NCBI GenBank assembly: GCA_964518335.1
Contig: CAZFDT010000045.1
Span: forward strand, 1-41,582
Origin: CAZFDT01 sp964518335
GTDB lineage: Bacteria > Planctomycetota > Phycisphaerae > Phycisphaerales > Phycisphaeraceae
Direction: 5' to 3'
DNA length: 41,582 nt
This document shows, piece after piece, positions 8,092-15,446 of this stretch. The translations under genes were made by a program, and so were the position numbers. The number at the start of each line of letters is the position of its first letter. Position 1 is the stretch's first letter. The notes under the pieces were generated by a model. That model searched no databases, was not told the DNA's origin, and worked only from the letters and a program-made list of their open reading frames with translations.

Positions 8092-8334
8092 ATGCGGCAA
8101 GGCCTGTTGGGAATCGCAACGCACCACGGACTGGCGGGTCTGGGCGCCGCCGTCGTGCGCTTAGCCGCCCTGGCCGAGTCGGCGCATCGCGCCGATGCCG
8201 CCCGCGCCGCCGCCAATGATCTGTCGCTTTACCGGGAAGATCCTCACGAAGCGCACGGAAGCGCTTCACGGCCCGTGACCCTGCCTCCCACGACCGAACC
8301 GGCAGGGCTGCACCACAGGGAGGTGCTGCAGTGA
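8092..8334 (+). CDS. Small unknown gene heading the flagellar operon
   Basis: An 80-residue protein I do not recognise. An AGGAG sequence (about 8079) precedes ATG 8092 at a good distance, and the stop TGA overlaps the GTG start of flgF (GTGA), the usual sign of translational coupling. The N-terminal half is Ala/Gly-rich and probably helical; the C-terminal half is Pro/His-rich and likely unstructured. There is no signal peptide and no Cys. Position suggests a rod or export accessory, but that is inference. The frame also stays open upstream of this ATG. Confidence 0.5.
   Translation: MRQGLLGIATHHGLAGLGAAVVRLAALAESAHRADAARAAANDLSLYREDPHEAHGSASRPVTLPPTTEPAGLHHREVLQ
8248..8267 (+). promoter_or_regulatory. 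Hairpin with GGA in the loop, possible CsrA site
   Basis: GAAGCGC and GCGCTTC form a perfect 7-bp stem around the loop ACGGAA. This is the layout of a CsrA target (GGA displayed in a hexaloop). It lies in the small gene, 63 nt ahead of the flgF start. It may be chance, but a similar layout recurs ahead of fliW and flagellin. Confidence 0.35.
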
Positions 8335-9110
8335 ACTACGGGCTGTATCTTTCCGCCTCGGGCGTCCTGACGAATCTGTACCGCCAGGACGTCTTTGCCA
8401 ACAACCTGGCCAACGCCGGTACGGTCGGCTTCAAGCGCGACCTGGCGACGTTGACCAGTCGCCCCCCCGAAGTCGTCGAGGACGACCTGGGCTTTGACGT
8501 CCGCCACGACCTGCTCGACAAGCTCGGCGGCGGCATGCTCGCCGGACGACAGCGCATCGACTTCTCACCCGGCGCCCTTCAGGAAACCCACAACCCCCTC
8601 GATGTCGCCCTGCTCGACGACCGTTCCTTCTTCGCCGTGGGCTACGTCAACCCGCAGAACAACCAGCAGGAGACGCGCTTCACCCGCGACGGCCGCTTCA
8701 CGCGCGGCGACGACGGCAAACTCGTCACCGTCGCCGGCGGACTGCCCGTCCTCAACGCCGAGGGACAGCCCATCATCCTCCCAGACGGCAAGGCAGAGAT
8801 CGACCGCGCCGGCAACGTCCGCATCGACGACGAGCCCGTCAGCCGCATCCACATTGTCACCCTGCCCGACCGCGATGCGCTCGTGAAGCAGGGCGGCAAC
8901 CTGCTGGACTACACCGGCCGCGGTGAGCCCGCCACCGTCGCCACCCCCGCCCTCCGCCCCGGTTATGTGGAGCAGTCGGGCGTCGATCCCATCAAGGCCC
9001 TGCTCCAACTCATCAACGCCACCAAGGCCGTCACCAGCGCCGGCAACCTCATCCGTTACCACGACCAGCTACTCGACCGCGCCGTCAACGTACTCGGACG
9101 CGTCGCCTGA
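8331..9110 (+). CDS. flgF: Flagellar basal-body rod protein FlgF
   Basis: A 259-residue hook/basal-body family protein forming the proximal rod. The N-terminal rod motif (VLTNLYRQDVFANNLANAGT) and the C-terminal family motif (VDPIKALLQLINATKAV) are both present, with the usual beta-rich domain between. The start is GTG 8331, supported by AGGGAGG about 6 nt upstream and by the 4-nt overlap with the preceding small gene. FlgF rather than FlgG is chosen because the next gene is a clear FlgG and this one has the shorter, less conserved core. Codons are strongly C-ending. Confidence 0.85.
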   Translation: MNYGLYLSASGVLTNLYRQDVFANNLANAGTVGFKRDLATLTSRPPEVVEDDLGFDVRHDLLDKLGGGMLAGRQRIDFSPGALQETHNPLDVALLDDRSFFAVGYVNPQNNQQETRFTRDGRFTRGDDGKLVTVAGGLPVLNAEGQPIILPDGKAEIDRAGNVRIDDEPVSRIHIVTLPDRDALVKQGGNLLDYTGRGEPATVATPALRPGYVEQSGVDPIKALLQLINATKAVTSAGNLIRYHDQLLDRAVNVLGRVA

Positions 9111-9125
9111 CTTTGAGAGATCCCC

Positions 9126-9935
9126 ATGGCAGTATCCGCCCTTCATTCCGCAGCGACCGGCCTGTCGGCGCTCTCGACCGAGATCGACGTCATCGCCAAC
9201 AACCTGGCGAACGTCAACACCGCCGGGTTCAAGTCGTTCCGCGCCAACTTCGAGGACCTGCTCTACGAACAGAAGAAGCAGCCGGGCGTCGAGAACGCCA
9301 ACGGCGACCGCACGCCCGCGGGCCTGTTCGTCGGCCTGGGCACGCAGATCAGCAACACCCAGCAGGACTTCAACCAGGGCGCCGCCACGCCCACCGGCAA
9401 TCCGCTGGACGTGATGATTTCCGGCCGCGGCTTCATGCAGGTCTCCATCCTCGAAGAGCTGGGCGACGGCATCGGGTACACCCGCGCGGGCAACTTCTTC
9501 ATCAATCCCGACGGCAATGTCGTCCTGGGCAACTCGCAGGGCCCGCTGCTGAACCCGCCCATCACCGTCCCCGCCGACGCCACCGACATCAGCATCAGCC
9601 CCGACGGCATTGTCAGCGTCACCGTCGCGGGCGACCCCGAACCGGTGCAGGTCGGCCAGATCGAACTGGCCAACTTCGTCAACCCCGCCGGGCTCAAACC
9701 CATCGGCGGCAACGTGTGGATCGAGACAGCCGCGTCCGGCCCACCCATCACCGGCAACCCCGGCGAAGGCGGCTTCGGCACCATGCTGCAGTCGCACCTC
9801 GAAGCCTCCAACGTCGAGCCTGTGCGCGAACTCGTGCAGCTCATCAAGACTCAGCGCGCTTTCGAGCTCAACAGTCAGTCCATCCAGGCCGCCGACGAGG
9901 CCCTGCAGGTCATCAGCAACCTCCGACGGTTCTAA
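9126..9935 (+). CDS. flgG: Flagellar distal rod protein FlgG
   Basis: A 269-residue distal-rod protein. It begins MAVSALHSAATGLSALSTEI, has the rod signature NNLANVNTAGFKSFRANF, a central QQDFNQGAATPTGNPLDVMI region typical of FlgG, and ends with VQLIKTQRAFELNSQ and a coiled C-terminus. Length is typical (E. coli about 260). It lies 15 nt after flgF and 3 nt before flgA, so it is part of the same transcript. Confidence 0.95.
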   Translation: MAVSALHSAATGLSALSTEIDVIANNLANVNTAGFKSFRANFEDLLYEQKKQPGVENANGDRTPAGLFVGLGTQISNTQQDFNQGAATPTGNPLDVMISGRGFMQVSILEELGDGIGYTRAGNFFINPDGNVVLGNSQGPLLNPPITVPADATDISISPDGIVSVTVAGDPEPVQVGQIELANFVNPAGLKPIGGNVWIETAASGPPITGNPGEGGFGTMLQSHLEASNVEPVRELVQLIKTQRAFELNSQSIQAADEALQVISNLRRF

Positions 9936-9938
9936 GCC

Positions 9939-11027
9939 ATGAGTCGCACCATCCTGCGTGACATTTCGATCCTGGTCTTCATCACGGTGGTGATGGCGCT
10001 GGCCGTCGCGGCCTACTCCTCAGATCCGTCCGTGGGCGTCATCCGTCTGCGCGAGCGGGCGGTGGTGTCGATCGGGCAGGTCATGCTCGCAGACGTCGCG
10101 GAATTGGACCCGGGCACGCTGGCGCTGGGCGGCGTGGTCGTGGCCTCGCTGCAGGACAAGCAGACCCAGGTGACGGTGACGCTGGCCGACGTTCGCCGCG
10201 CGCTCGACGAGCGCGGGGTGCATTGGGGCCGCGTGTCGTTGACGGGGTTCCGCGCCTGTGCGATCGCACGCGATGGCGTCGAGCCCGTTGCAGTGGCCCC
10301 CGTGGCCGACGGCGGCGACGACGCCCAGCCGTTGGCCAACGTCGAGGGTGAGATCGACGCTCGTCGCGCCAACACGCTGGAGGAGATCGTGATCGACCGC
10401 ATCGCCGCGCTGGCGGGCGTGCCGCGCGACGAGCTGGTGGTGACGTTCGGTGAAGGCGATCGCAAGCTGCTGTCGGCGTCGATCGTCGGGGCGCGGTTCG
10501 AGATCGAGCCGCTGTCGGGCACGGGCCTGGGGCTGGTGCCGGTGACGATTCGCCGCTACCGCCTGCAGACGGGCGTGACGGAGACGTTGCGTGTGAAGGC
10601 CGAGGCCGCCCATCGCACGCTGGCCGTGGTGCTCAAGCAGGGCGTATCGCGCGGCCAGACGTTCGCGCCCGGCGACGTGGAGGTGCGCGAGGTGACGATC
10701 ACGTCGCCGCACGGCCGACCGCTGACAGATGTGGACGACGTGATCGGCCAGACCGCCGCGGCGTTGCTGCGCGAAGGCGCGGTGGTCTATCCCGAGCACC
10801 TGCGCTCGCCGGTGATGGTCAAACGAGGCCAGCTCGTGACGGTGCGGGCGCTGGCGGGCGGGCTGGTGGTGCGCACGATCTGCCGCGCGACCGAGGACGG
10901 GACGTTGGGCGATCTGGTGCAGGTGCGCAACGAGCGGTCGAAGCAGGTGCTGGTGGTGCGTGTGACTGGCGTGCAGGAAGCGGCGGTGGAACTGGACCTG
11001 GTGACGAGGGCAGGAGGTGAATCATGA
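9939..11027 (+). CDS. flgA: Flagellar P-ring assembly chaperone FlgA
   Basis: A 362-residue periplasmic protein that assists FlgI polymerisation. It has a hydrophobic signal/anchor at about residues 9-27. The C-terminal third carries the SAF/FlgA core: VLKQGVSRGQTFAPGDVEVR, DDVIGQTAAALLREG, then MVKRGQLVTVRALAGGLVV and the final QVRNERSKQVLVVRVTG. It is longer than E. coli FlgA (219) because of an N-terminal extension. The stop overlaps the flgH start (ATGA), indicating coupling. Third codon positions shift from C-ending in flgG to G-ending here. Confidence 0.9.
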   Translation: MSRTILRDISILVFITVVMALAVAAYSSDPSVGVIRLRERAVVSIGQVMLADVAELDPGTLALGGVVVASLQDKQTQVTVTLADVRRALDERGVHWGRVSLTGFRACAIARDGVEPVAVAPVADGGDDAQPLANVEGEIDARRANTLEEIVIDRIAALAGVPRDELVVTFGEGDRKLLSASIVGARFEIEPLSGTGLGLVPVTIRRYRLQTGVTETLRVKAEAAHRTLAVVLKQGVSRGQTFAPGDVEVREVTITSPHGRPLTDVDDVIGQTAAALLREGAVVYPEHLRSPVMVKRGQLVTVRALAGGLVVRTICRATEDGTLGDLVQVRNERSKQVLVVRVTGVQEAAVELDLVTRAGGES

Positions 11028-11746
11028 AGGAACGGATCTTCTGGCTGGTGGTGCTGGCGGTGCTGGGGTTTGTGGCGGTGCTGGCGCGGGGGCAGAGTTC
11101 GTCGCTGTACGTCGATGAGCCGGCGTCGCCGTCGATCGCGCGGCAGGAGAGCCACGGCGGACGGGCCAACCGCCTGTCGCCGGCGCTGGCAGCCGTGTCG
11201 TTCACCGCCGTCAGTCCGCCCGAGCAGCGCTTCTTCGCCACGCACGACCTGGTGACGATCATCGTCCGGGAATCGACCGACGCCAGCAGCGAAGCAAGCC
11301 TGGAGACGAAGAAGAAGGGCGACTTCGGCGCCGAGGTGAAGGCCTGGCCGGGCATCCGCGGCATGGACGAGCTGTGGAATCTGTTCGTCAAGACCGACCT
11401 GGTCGAGAACCCGCGTGTGGATTTCAACTTCAGGAACAACTGGAAGGGCGAGGGCGACTACGAGCGCAAGGACAAGTTCACCACGCGCCTCACCGCCCGT
11501 GTGCTCGATGTCAAGCCCAACGGCACGCTCGTGCTCGAGGCCCGCAAGTTCGTCAAGAGCGACAAGGAGGAGCTGGACATGGTGCTCACCGGCACGTGCC
11601 GCGCCGAGGACGTGACGGCCGACAACACGGTGCTCTCGACGCAGCTCTACGACCTGCGGCTGGATAAGAAGCACAAGGGCGAGGTGCGCGGCGCCTCGAA
11701 GAAGGGCATCATCACCAAGATTTTCGACACGCTTTTCGCGTTCTAA
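11024..11746 (+). CDS. flgH: Flagellar L-ring protein FlgH without lipobox
   Basis: A 240-residue L-ring protein. Hallmarks are present: HDLVTIIVRESTDASSEAS, TRLTARVLDVKPNGTLVLEA and the C-terminal DLRLDKKHKGEV...GIITKIFDTLFAF. It has a signal-like hydrophobic N-terminus (about 5-21, LVVLAVLGFVAVLARG), but no Cys follows, so the lipoprotein anchor normal for FlgH appears to be absent. It overlaps flgA by 4 nt and lies 2 nt before flgI. Cysteine occurs only once in the protein (GTCRAEDV). Confidence 0.9.
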   Translation: MKERIFWLVVLAVLGFVAVLARGQSSSLYVDEPASPSIARQESHGGRANRLSPALAAVSFTAVSPPEQRFFATHDLVTIIVRESTDASSEASLETKKKGDFGAEVKAWPGIRGMDELWNLFVKTDLVENPRVDFNFRNNWKGEGDYERKDKFTTRLTARVLDVKPNGTLVLEARKFVKSDKEELDMVLTGTCRAEDVTADNTVLSTQLYDLRLDKKHKGEVRGASKKGIITKIFDTLFAF

Positions 11747-11748
11747 CC

Positions 11749-12819
11749 ATGACGTACCGACTCCTCATCGTCGTCGTTGGCCTGGCCATGGCCTGCACCG
11801 CCCACGCGGTGCAGATCCAGGACATCGTGCGGATCAAGGGCTCAGAATCGAGCAAGCTCGTGGGTATGGGCCTGGTGATGGGGCTGCGCGGCACGGGCGA
11901 CGGGGGCAAGTTCATGCCCGCCATGCGCCCGCTGGCGGAAGTGATCGGGACGCTGACCGATCCCAACACCGTCGCCGCCGAACTCAAGGACGCCAAGAAC
12001 GTGGCGCTGGTGGCGATCAGCGCCACGCTGCCCGCCGCGGGTGTGCGCGAGGGCGACCGCATCGATGTGCACGTCACGTCGCTGGGTCCGGCCAAGAGCC
12101 TCGAAGGCGGGCGGCTGTTCCTCATCCCCCTCAAAGGCCCGCTCAAGGACGACGGGCGCATCTTCGCGTTTGCCGAAGGCTCGATCACCATCGAGGACCC
12201 CGCCACGCCGACCGTGGGCGTCATCCGCCAGGGCGCGCAGCTCACCCGCGACGTGATGGCCCAATACATCGATCGCTTCGGCCGCATTCAGCTCATCATC
12301 GACGACGCCAACGCGAGCTGGCCGGTCGCCAACAACATCGCTTCGCAGATCAACGGCGTGATGGCGCCCGACGGGCCGGACATCGCCCGCGCTATCGACC
12401 AGAAAAATGTCGTCGTGGAAGTGCCCGCCTACGAGCGGGCCAATCCCTCGTCGTTCATCAGCCAGCTGCTTCAGAGCTACATCGATCCGACGCAGATCGC
12501 CGTGGGCGCGCGCGTGAAGATCAACGAGCGCACGAAGACGATCATCGTCAGCGGCGACGTGCAGATTTCACCGGTGGTGATCTCGCACAAGGGCCTGACG
12601 ATCACGACGCTCACGCCCCCGCCCCAGCCCACGCCGCTGGACCCGCAGGTGACGCAGACGAGCTGGCTGGCGGTCGATCCGCAGCAGCGCGGCGGGGCGA
12701 AACTGTCCGACCTGATGCAGGCGCTCAAGCAGCTCGAAGTCGAGCCCGCCGACCGCATCACGCTCATCAAAGAGCTGCACAAGAGCGGGTTCCTTCACGC
12801 CCAACTGGTGTCCGAATGA
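11749..12819 (+). CDS. flgI: Flagellar P-ring protein FlgI
   Basis: A 356-residue periplasmic P-ring subunit. Signal peptide MTYRLLIVVVGLAMACTAHA is followed by the mature start VQIQDIVRIKG. Family motifs include GLVMGLRGTGDG, VGVIRQGAQ, VVVEVPAYERANP, IVVSGDVQISPVVISHKGLT and the C-terminal KLSDLMQALKQLEV. Length is normal. It overlaps flgJ by 4 nt (ATGA). Confidence 0.95.
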   Translation: MTYRLLIVVVGLAMACTAHAVQIQDIVRIKGSESSKLVGMGLVMGLRGTGDGGKFMPAMRPLAEVIGTLTDPNTVAAELKDAKNVALVAISATLPAAGVREGDRIDVHVTSLGPAKSLEGGRLFLIPLKGPLKDDGRIFAFAEGSITIEDPATPTVGVIRQGAQLTRDVMAQYIDRFGRIQLIIDDANASWPVANNIASQINGVMAPDGPDIARAIDQKNVVVEVPAYERANPSSFISQLLQSYIDPTQIAVGARVKINERTKTIIVSGDVQISPVVISHKGLTITTLTPPPQPTPLDPQVTQTSWLAVDPQQRGGAKLSDLMQALKQLEVEPADRITLIKELHKSGFLHAQLVSE

Positions 12820-13196
12820 TCATCGCCGCGATCGACAATCCGGCCCTGATGCAGGCGATCCAACATCGCGCTGCGCCGTCGCACGGCGACTTCGCCGCTG
12901 CACTGGCCCGGCAGGCGGAGGCGGGGCAGGACCGCGACAAGCAGCTGCGCGAGGCGTCGCAGCAGATCGTCGCCAACGCCTTCATCCTGCCGCTGTTGCA
13001 GCAGATCCGCGACGACCCGTTCAAGAGCGAGCTGTTCCACGGCGGGTTCGCCGAAGACGCCTTCGGGCAGCAGCTCGACACGATTCTGGCCGACCGCATC
13101 GCGCAGCGCTCCGGCGGGCCGGGGGCGTCGATCGCCGATGCCGTGTACCGCTCGCTGAGCCGCCAGACGCCACAGGGAATGGATGTGCATGGATAA
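12816..13196 (+). CDS. flgJ: Rod-binding protein FlgJ, short form
   Basis: A 126-residue protein matching only the N-terminal rod-binding domain of FlgJ: ASQQIVANAFILPLLQQ, DDPFKSELFHGGFAEDAF and LDTILADRIAQRSGG. The muramidase domain found in enterobacterial FlgJ is absent, as in many non-proteobacterial flagella, so a separate wall hydrolase must open the peptidoglycan. It overlaps flgI by 4 nt and flgN by 8 nt. Confidence 0.85.
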   Translation: MIIAAIDNPALMQAIQHRAAPSHGDFAAALARQAEAGQDRDKQLREASQQIVANAFILPLLQQIRDDPFKSELFHGGFAEDAFGQQLDTILADRIAQRSGGPGASIADAVYRSLSRQTPQGMDVHG

Positions 13197-13704
13197 GCCG
13201 CTCGACAAGACGATCGCCCAGCTCGAGGCCGTGCTCCGCCAGCAACTGCAGCAGCACGAGGCACTGATCCAGACGCTGCTGCGCAAGCGCTCGGCGCTGC
13301 GCGGGGCCAGGGCGGGCGAGGTGTCCGACTGCACGATTGCCGAAAACGAGCAGGTGCAGGCGATCAGCGAGCTGGAGAAGCGTCGGATCGAGCTGACGGG
13401 TGAGCTGACGCTGCTGCTGGACGCGAAAGCGGCGCAGCCGATGAAGCTCGAGTCGCTGGCGCAGCGGCTGCCCGAGCCGGCGCGGACGCGGCTGCTGGTG
13501 CTGCGGCTTCAGCTTCGTAAGGCGATGGAGCGTGTGCGGCAGGAAGCGCAGGTCGCGCGCATGGCGACCGAGGCGGTGCTGCGGCACTTGACGGGCATGG
13601 TGCAGTCGATCGGCGCGTCGGCGACGGGCACCACCACCTACAGCGGGCGCGGCGCCCGGCCGAGGCAGGCCGCCGCCGTGTCCACTTTCAGCATGGTTGC
13701 ATAG
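13189..13704 (+). CDS. flgN: FlgN-like export chaperone
   Basis: A 171-residue, almost wholly helical protein placed directly before flgK. That is the usual place of FlgN, the cytosolic chaperone for FlgK and FlgL. It shows an N-terminal LEAVLRQQLQQHEALIQTLLRKR helix pair and a Ser/Thr/Gly-rich tail. Sequence conservation is weak in this family, so the call rests on composition, size and context. Two in-frame ATGs exist (13183 and 13189); 13189 is better spaced from AGGGA (13174-13178). Confidence 0.7.
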   Translation: MDKPLDKTIAQLEAVLRQQLQQHEALIQTLLRKRSALRGARAGEVSDCTIAENEQVQAISELEKRRIELTGELTLLLDAKAAQPMKLESLAQRLPEPARTRLLVLRLQLRKAMERVRQEAQVARMATEAVLRHLTGMVQSIGASATGTTTYSGRGARPRQAAAVSTFSMVA

Positions 13705-13706
13705 CG

Positions 13707-15410
13707 ATGTCACTGGGCCACGCACTCCAGATCGGCCGCGCGGGACTCCTGGCCAGCCAGGCCGCGATCGAGGTCACGGGCAACAACCTGGCCAACATCG
13801 CCACGCGCGGCTACCACCGCCAGACCATCGAGCTGGCGCCGGCGGGCACGAGCAAAATCCGCGAAGGCGTCTTCATGGGTCGCGGCGTGCAGATCAGCGC
13901 CATCACCCGCCAGATCAACGAGGCTCTCGAGGCCCGGCTGCGCAGCGGCGTCAGCGACGAATACGCCGCCGCCGCGCGCCAGGGGGCACTGCAGCAGCTC
14001 GAAGCGATCCAGAACGAGCTGTCGGGCATCGACGTGTCCACGCGATTGAGCACGTTCTTCAACGCCTTCAGCAACCTGGCGAACAACCCGCAGGACAACT
14101 CGCTGCGCACGCTGGCGATCCAGGAGACGGCGACGCTGGCGTCGTTCATCAACAACCTGAGGAGTTCGTACGATCAGTTGCGGGGTCAGGTCGATGCCGC
14201 CGCCAAGGCCGGCGCCGTTGCCGCCGACGATCTGCTCAAGCGGATCGAGCTGGTGACGCACCAGATCGTGACCGCCGAGGGCGCCCAGGGCGGGGCCGCG
14301 GGCCTGCGCGATGAGCGCGACGCGCTGCTGTCGGAGCTGGCCCAGTACCTGGACATCAGCATCAACGAGCACGACTCGGGCGCGCTGGATGTGTTCGTCG
14401 GGTCGCTGCCGATCATGCTCAACGGCCAGAGCCGCGGATTGGAGCTGCGCACGCGCACGATCGATGGCGACACGGTCACGGACGTGGTGATCGCTCAGAA
14501 CCAGGATCCGCTGGACATCTCCTCGGGCGAGCTGGGCGCGCTGATCCGCGCCCGCAAGGTCGATGTGCAGGACGCGATCGACGCACTCGACGCCTTCACG
14601 CACGAGCTGATCTGGCAGGTCAACCGCATCCACACGCAGGGTCAGGGCCTGGCGGGGTTCAGCAGCATCACCGGGACGAGCGCGGTGCTCGACGAGAGCG
14701 CGGTGCTCGACAGCGCCGCCGCCGGGCTGGACTTCGCGCCGCGGCACGGCAGCTTTCTGGTGCATGTGACGCAGAAATCGACCGGCCAGCGCATCACCAC
14801 GCGCATCGACGTGGACCTGGACGACGTGGACCCGGCCAGCAACACGACGCTGTCGAGCCTGATCGCGTCGCTGGACAGCGTGGACAACATGTCGGCGTCG
14901 CTGGGTCCGGGGCGGCAGCTTGTGCTGGCCGCCGACGCGGCGGACTTCGAGTTCAGCTTCAGCGAAGACACGTCGGGCGTGCTGGCGTCGCTGGGCGTGG
15001 GGACGCTGCTGATGGGCAGCGACTCGTTCGACGTTGCAGTTAACCCGCTGATCGCGGCCAACCCCAGGTTCCTGGCGGCGGGGCGCGAGCACCTGCCGGG
15101 GGACAACCGCAACGCGCTGGCGATCGCCGACTTGCGCAGCACACGGCTGGACTCGACCGGGGGCCTGAGCCTGCCGGAGATGTGGAGCCGCCACGTCGAG
15201 GACCTGGCCATCCGCCACGCCCAGGCCCGGGGCCAACTGCAGGCCGCGACCATCGTGCGCGAGAACCTCCAGGCTCAGCAGCAATCGGTCAGTGGCGTCA
15301 ACGCCGACGAGGAGGCGATCAACCTGCTGGCGTTCCAACGGATGTATCAGGCCAGCGCCAGGTTCCTGACCGTGGTGGATCAGTTGATGCAGACCTTGTT
15401 GTCGATTTAG
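13707..15410 (+). CDS. flgK: Flagellar hook-associated protein 1 FlgK
   Basis: A 567-residue first hook-filament junction protein. It has N-terminal D0 motif GLLASQAAIEVTGNNLANIAT with YHRQ, the HAP1 region LSTFFNAFSNLANNPQD and SLRTLAIQETATLASF, a long central domain, and the C-terminal D0 helix ENLQAQQQSVSGVNADEEAI...FQRMYQASARFL. Length is close to E. coli (547). It lies 2 nt after flgN and is followed by a strong hairpin. Confidence 0.95.
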   Translation: MSLGHALQIGRAGLLASQAAIEVTGNNLANIATRGYHRQTIELAPAGTSKIREGVFMGRGVQISAITRQINEALEARLRSGVSDEYAAAARQGALQQLEAIQNELSGIDVSTRLSTFFNAFSNLANNPQDNSLRTLAIQETATLASFINNLRSSYDQLRGQVDAAAKAGAVAADDLLKRIELVTHQIVTAEGAQGGAAGLRDERDALLSELAQYLDISINEHDSGALDVFVGSLPIMLNGQSRGLELRTRTIDGDTVTDVVIAQNQDPLDISSGELGALIRARKVDVQDAIDALDAFTHELIWQVNRIHTQGQGLAGFSSITGTSAVLDESAVLDSAAAGLDFAPRHGSFLVHVTQKSTGQRITTRIDVDLDDVDPASNTTLSSLIASLDSVDNMSASLGPGRQLVLAADAADFEFSFSEDTSGVLASLGVGTLLMGSDSFDVAVNPLIAANPRFLAAGREHLPGDNRNALAIADLRSTRLDSTGGLSLPEMWSRHVEDLAIRHAQARGQLQAATIVRENLQAQQQSVSGVNADEEAINLLAFQRMYQASARFLTVVDQLMQTLLSI

Positions 15411-15413
15411 CAC

Positions 15414-15442
15414 TTAGCCCCCCGTCAATGACGGGGGGCTAA
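15414..15442 (+). promoter_or_regulatory. Perfect 13-bp hairpin between flgK and flgL
   Basis: TTAGCCCCCCGTC (15414-15426) and its exact complement (15430-15442) close a 3-nt loop. The right arm carries G6 just ahead of the flgL start codons (15447, 15453, 15456), so the fold could hide the ribosome site as well as act as a partial terminator. There is no T-tract. Confidence 0.6.
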
Positions 15443-15446
15443 ATGG

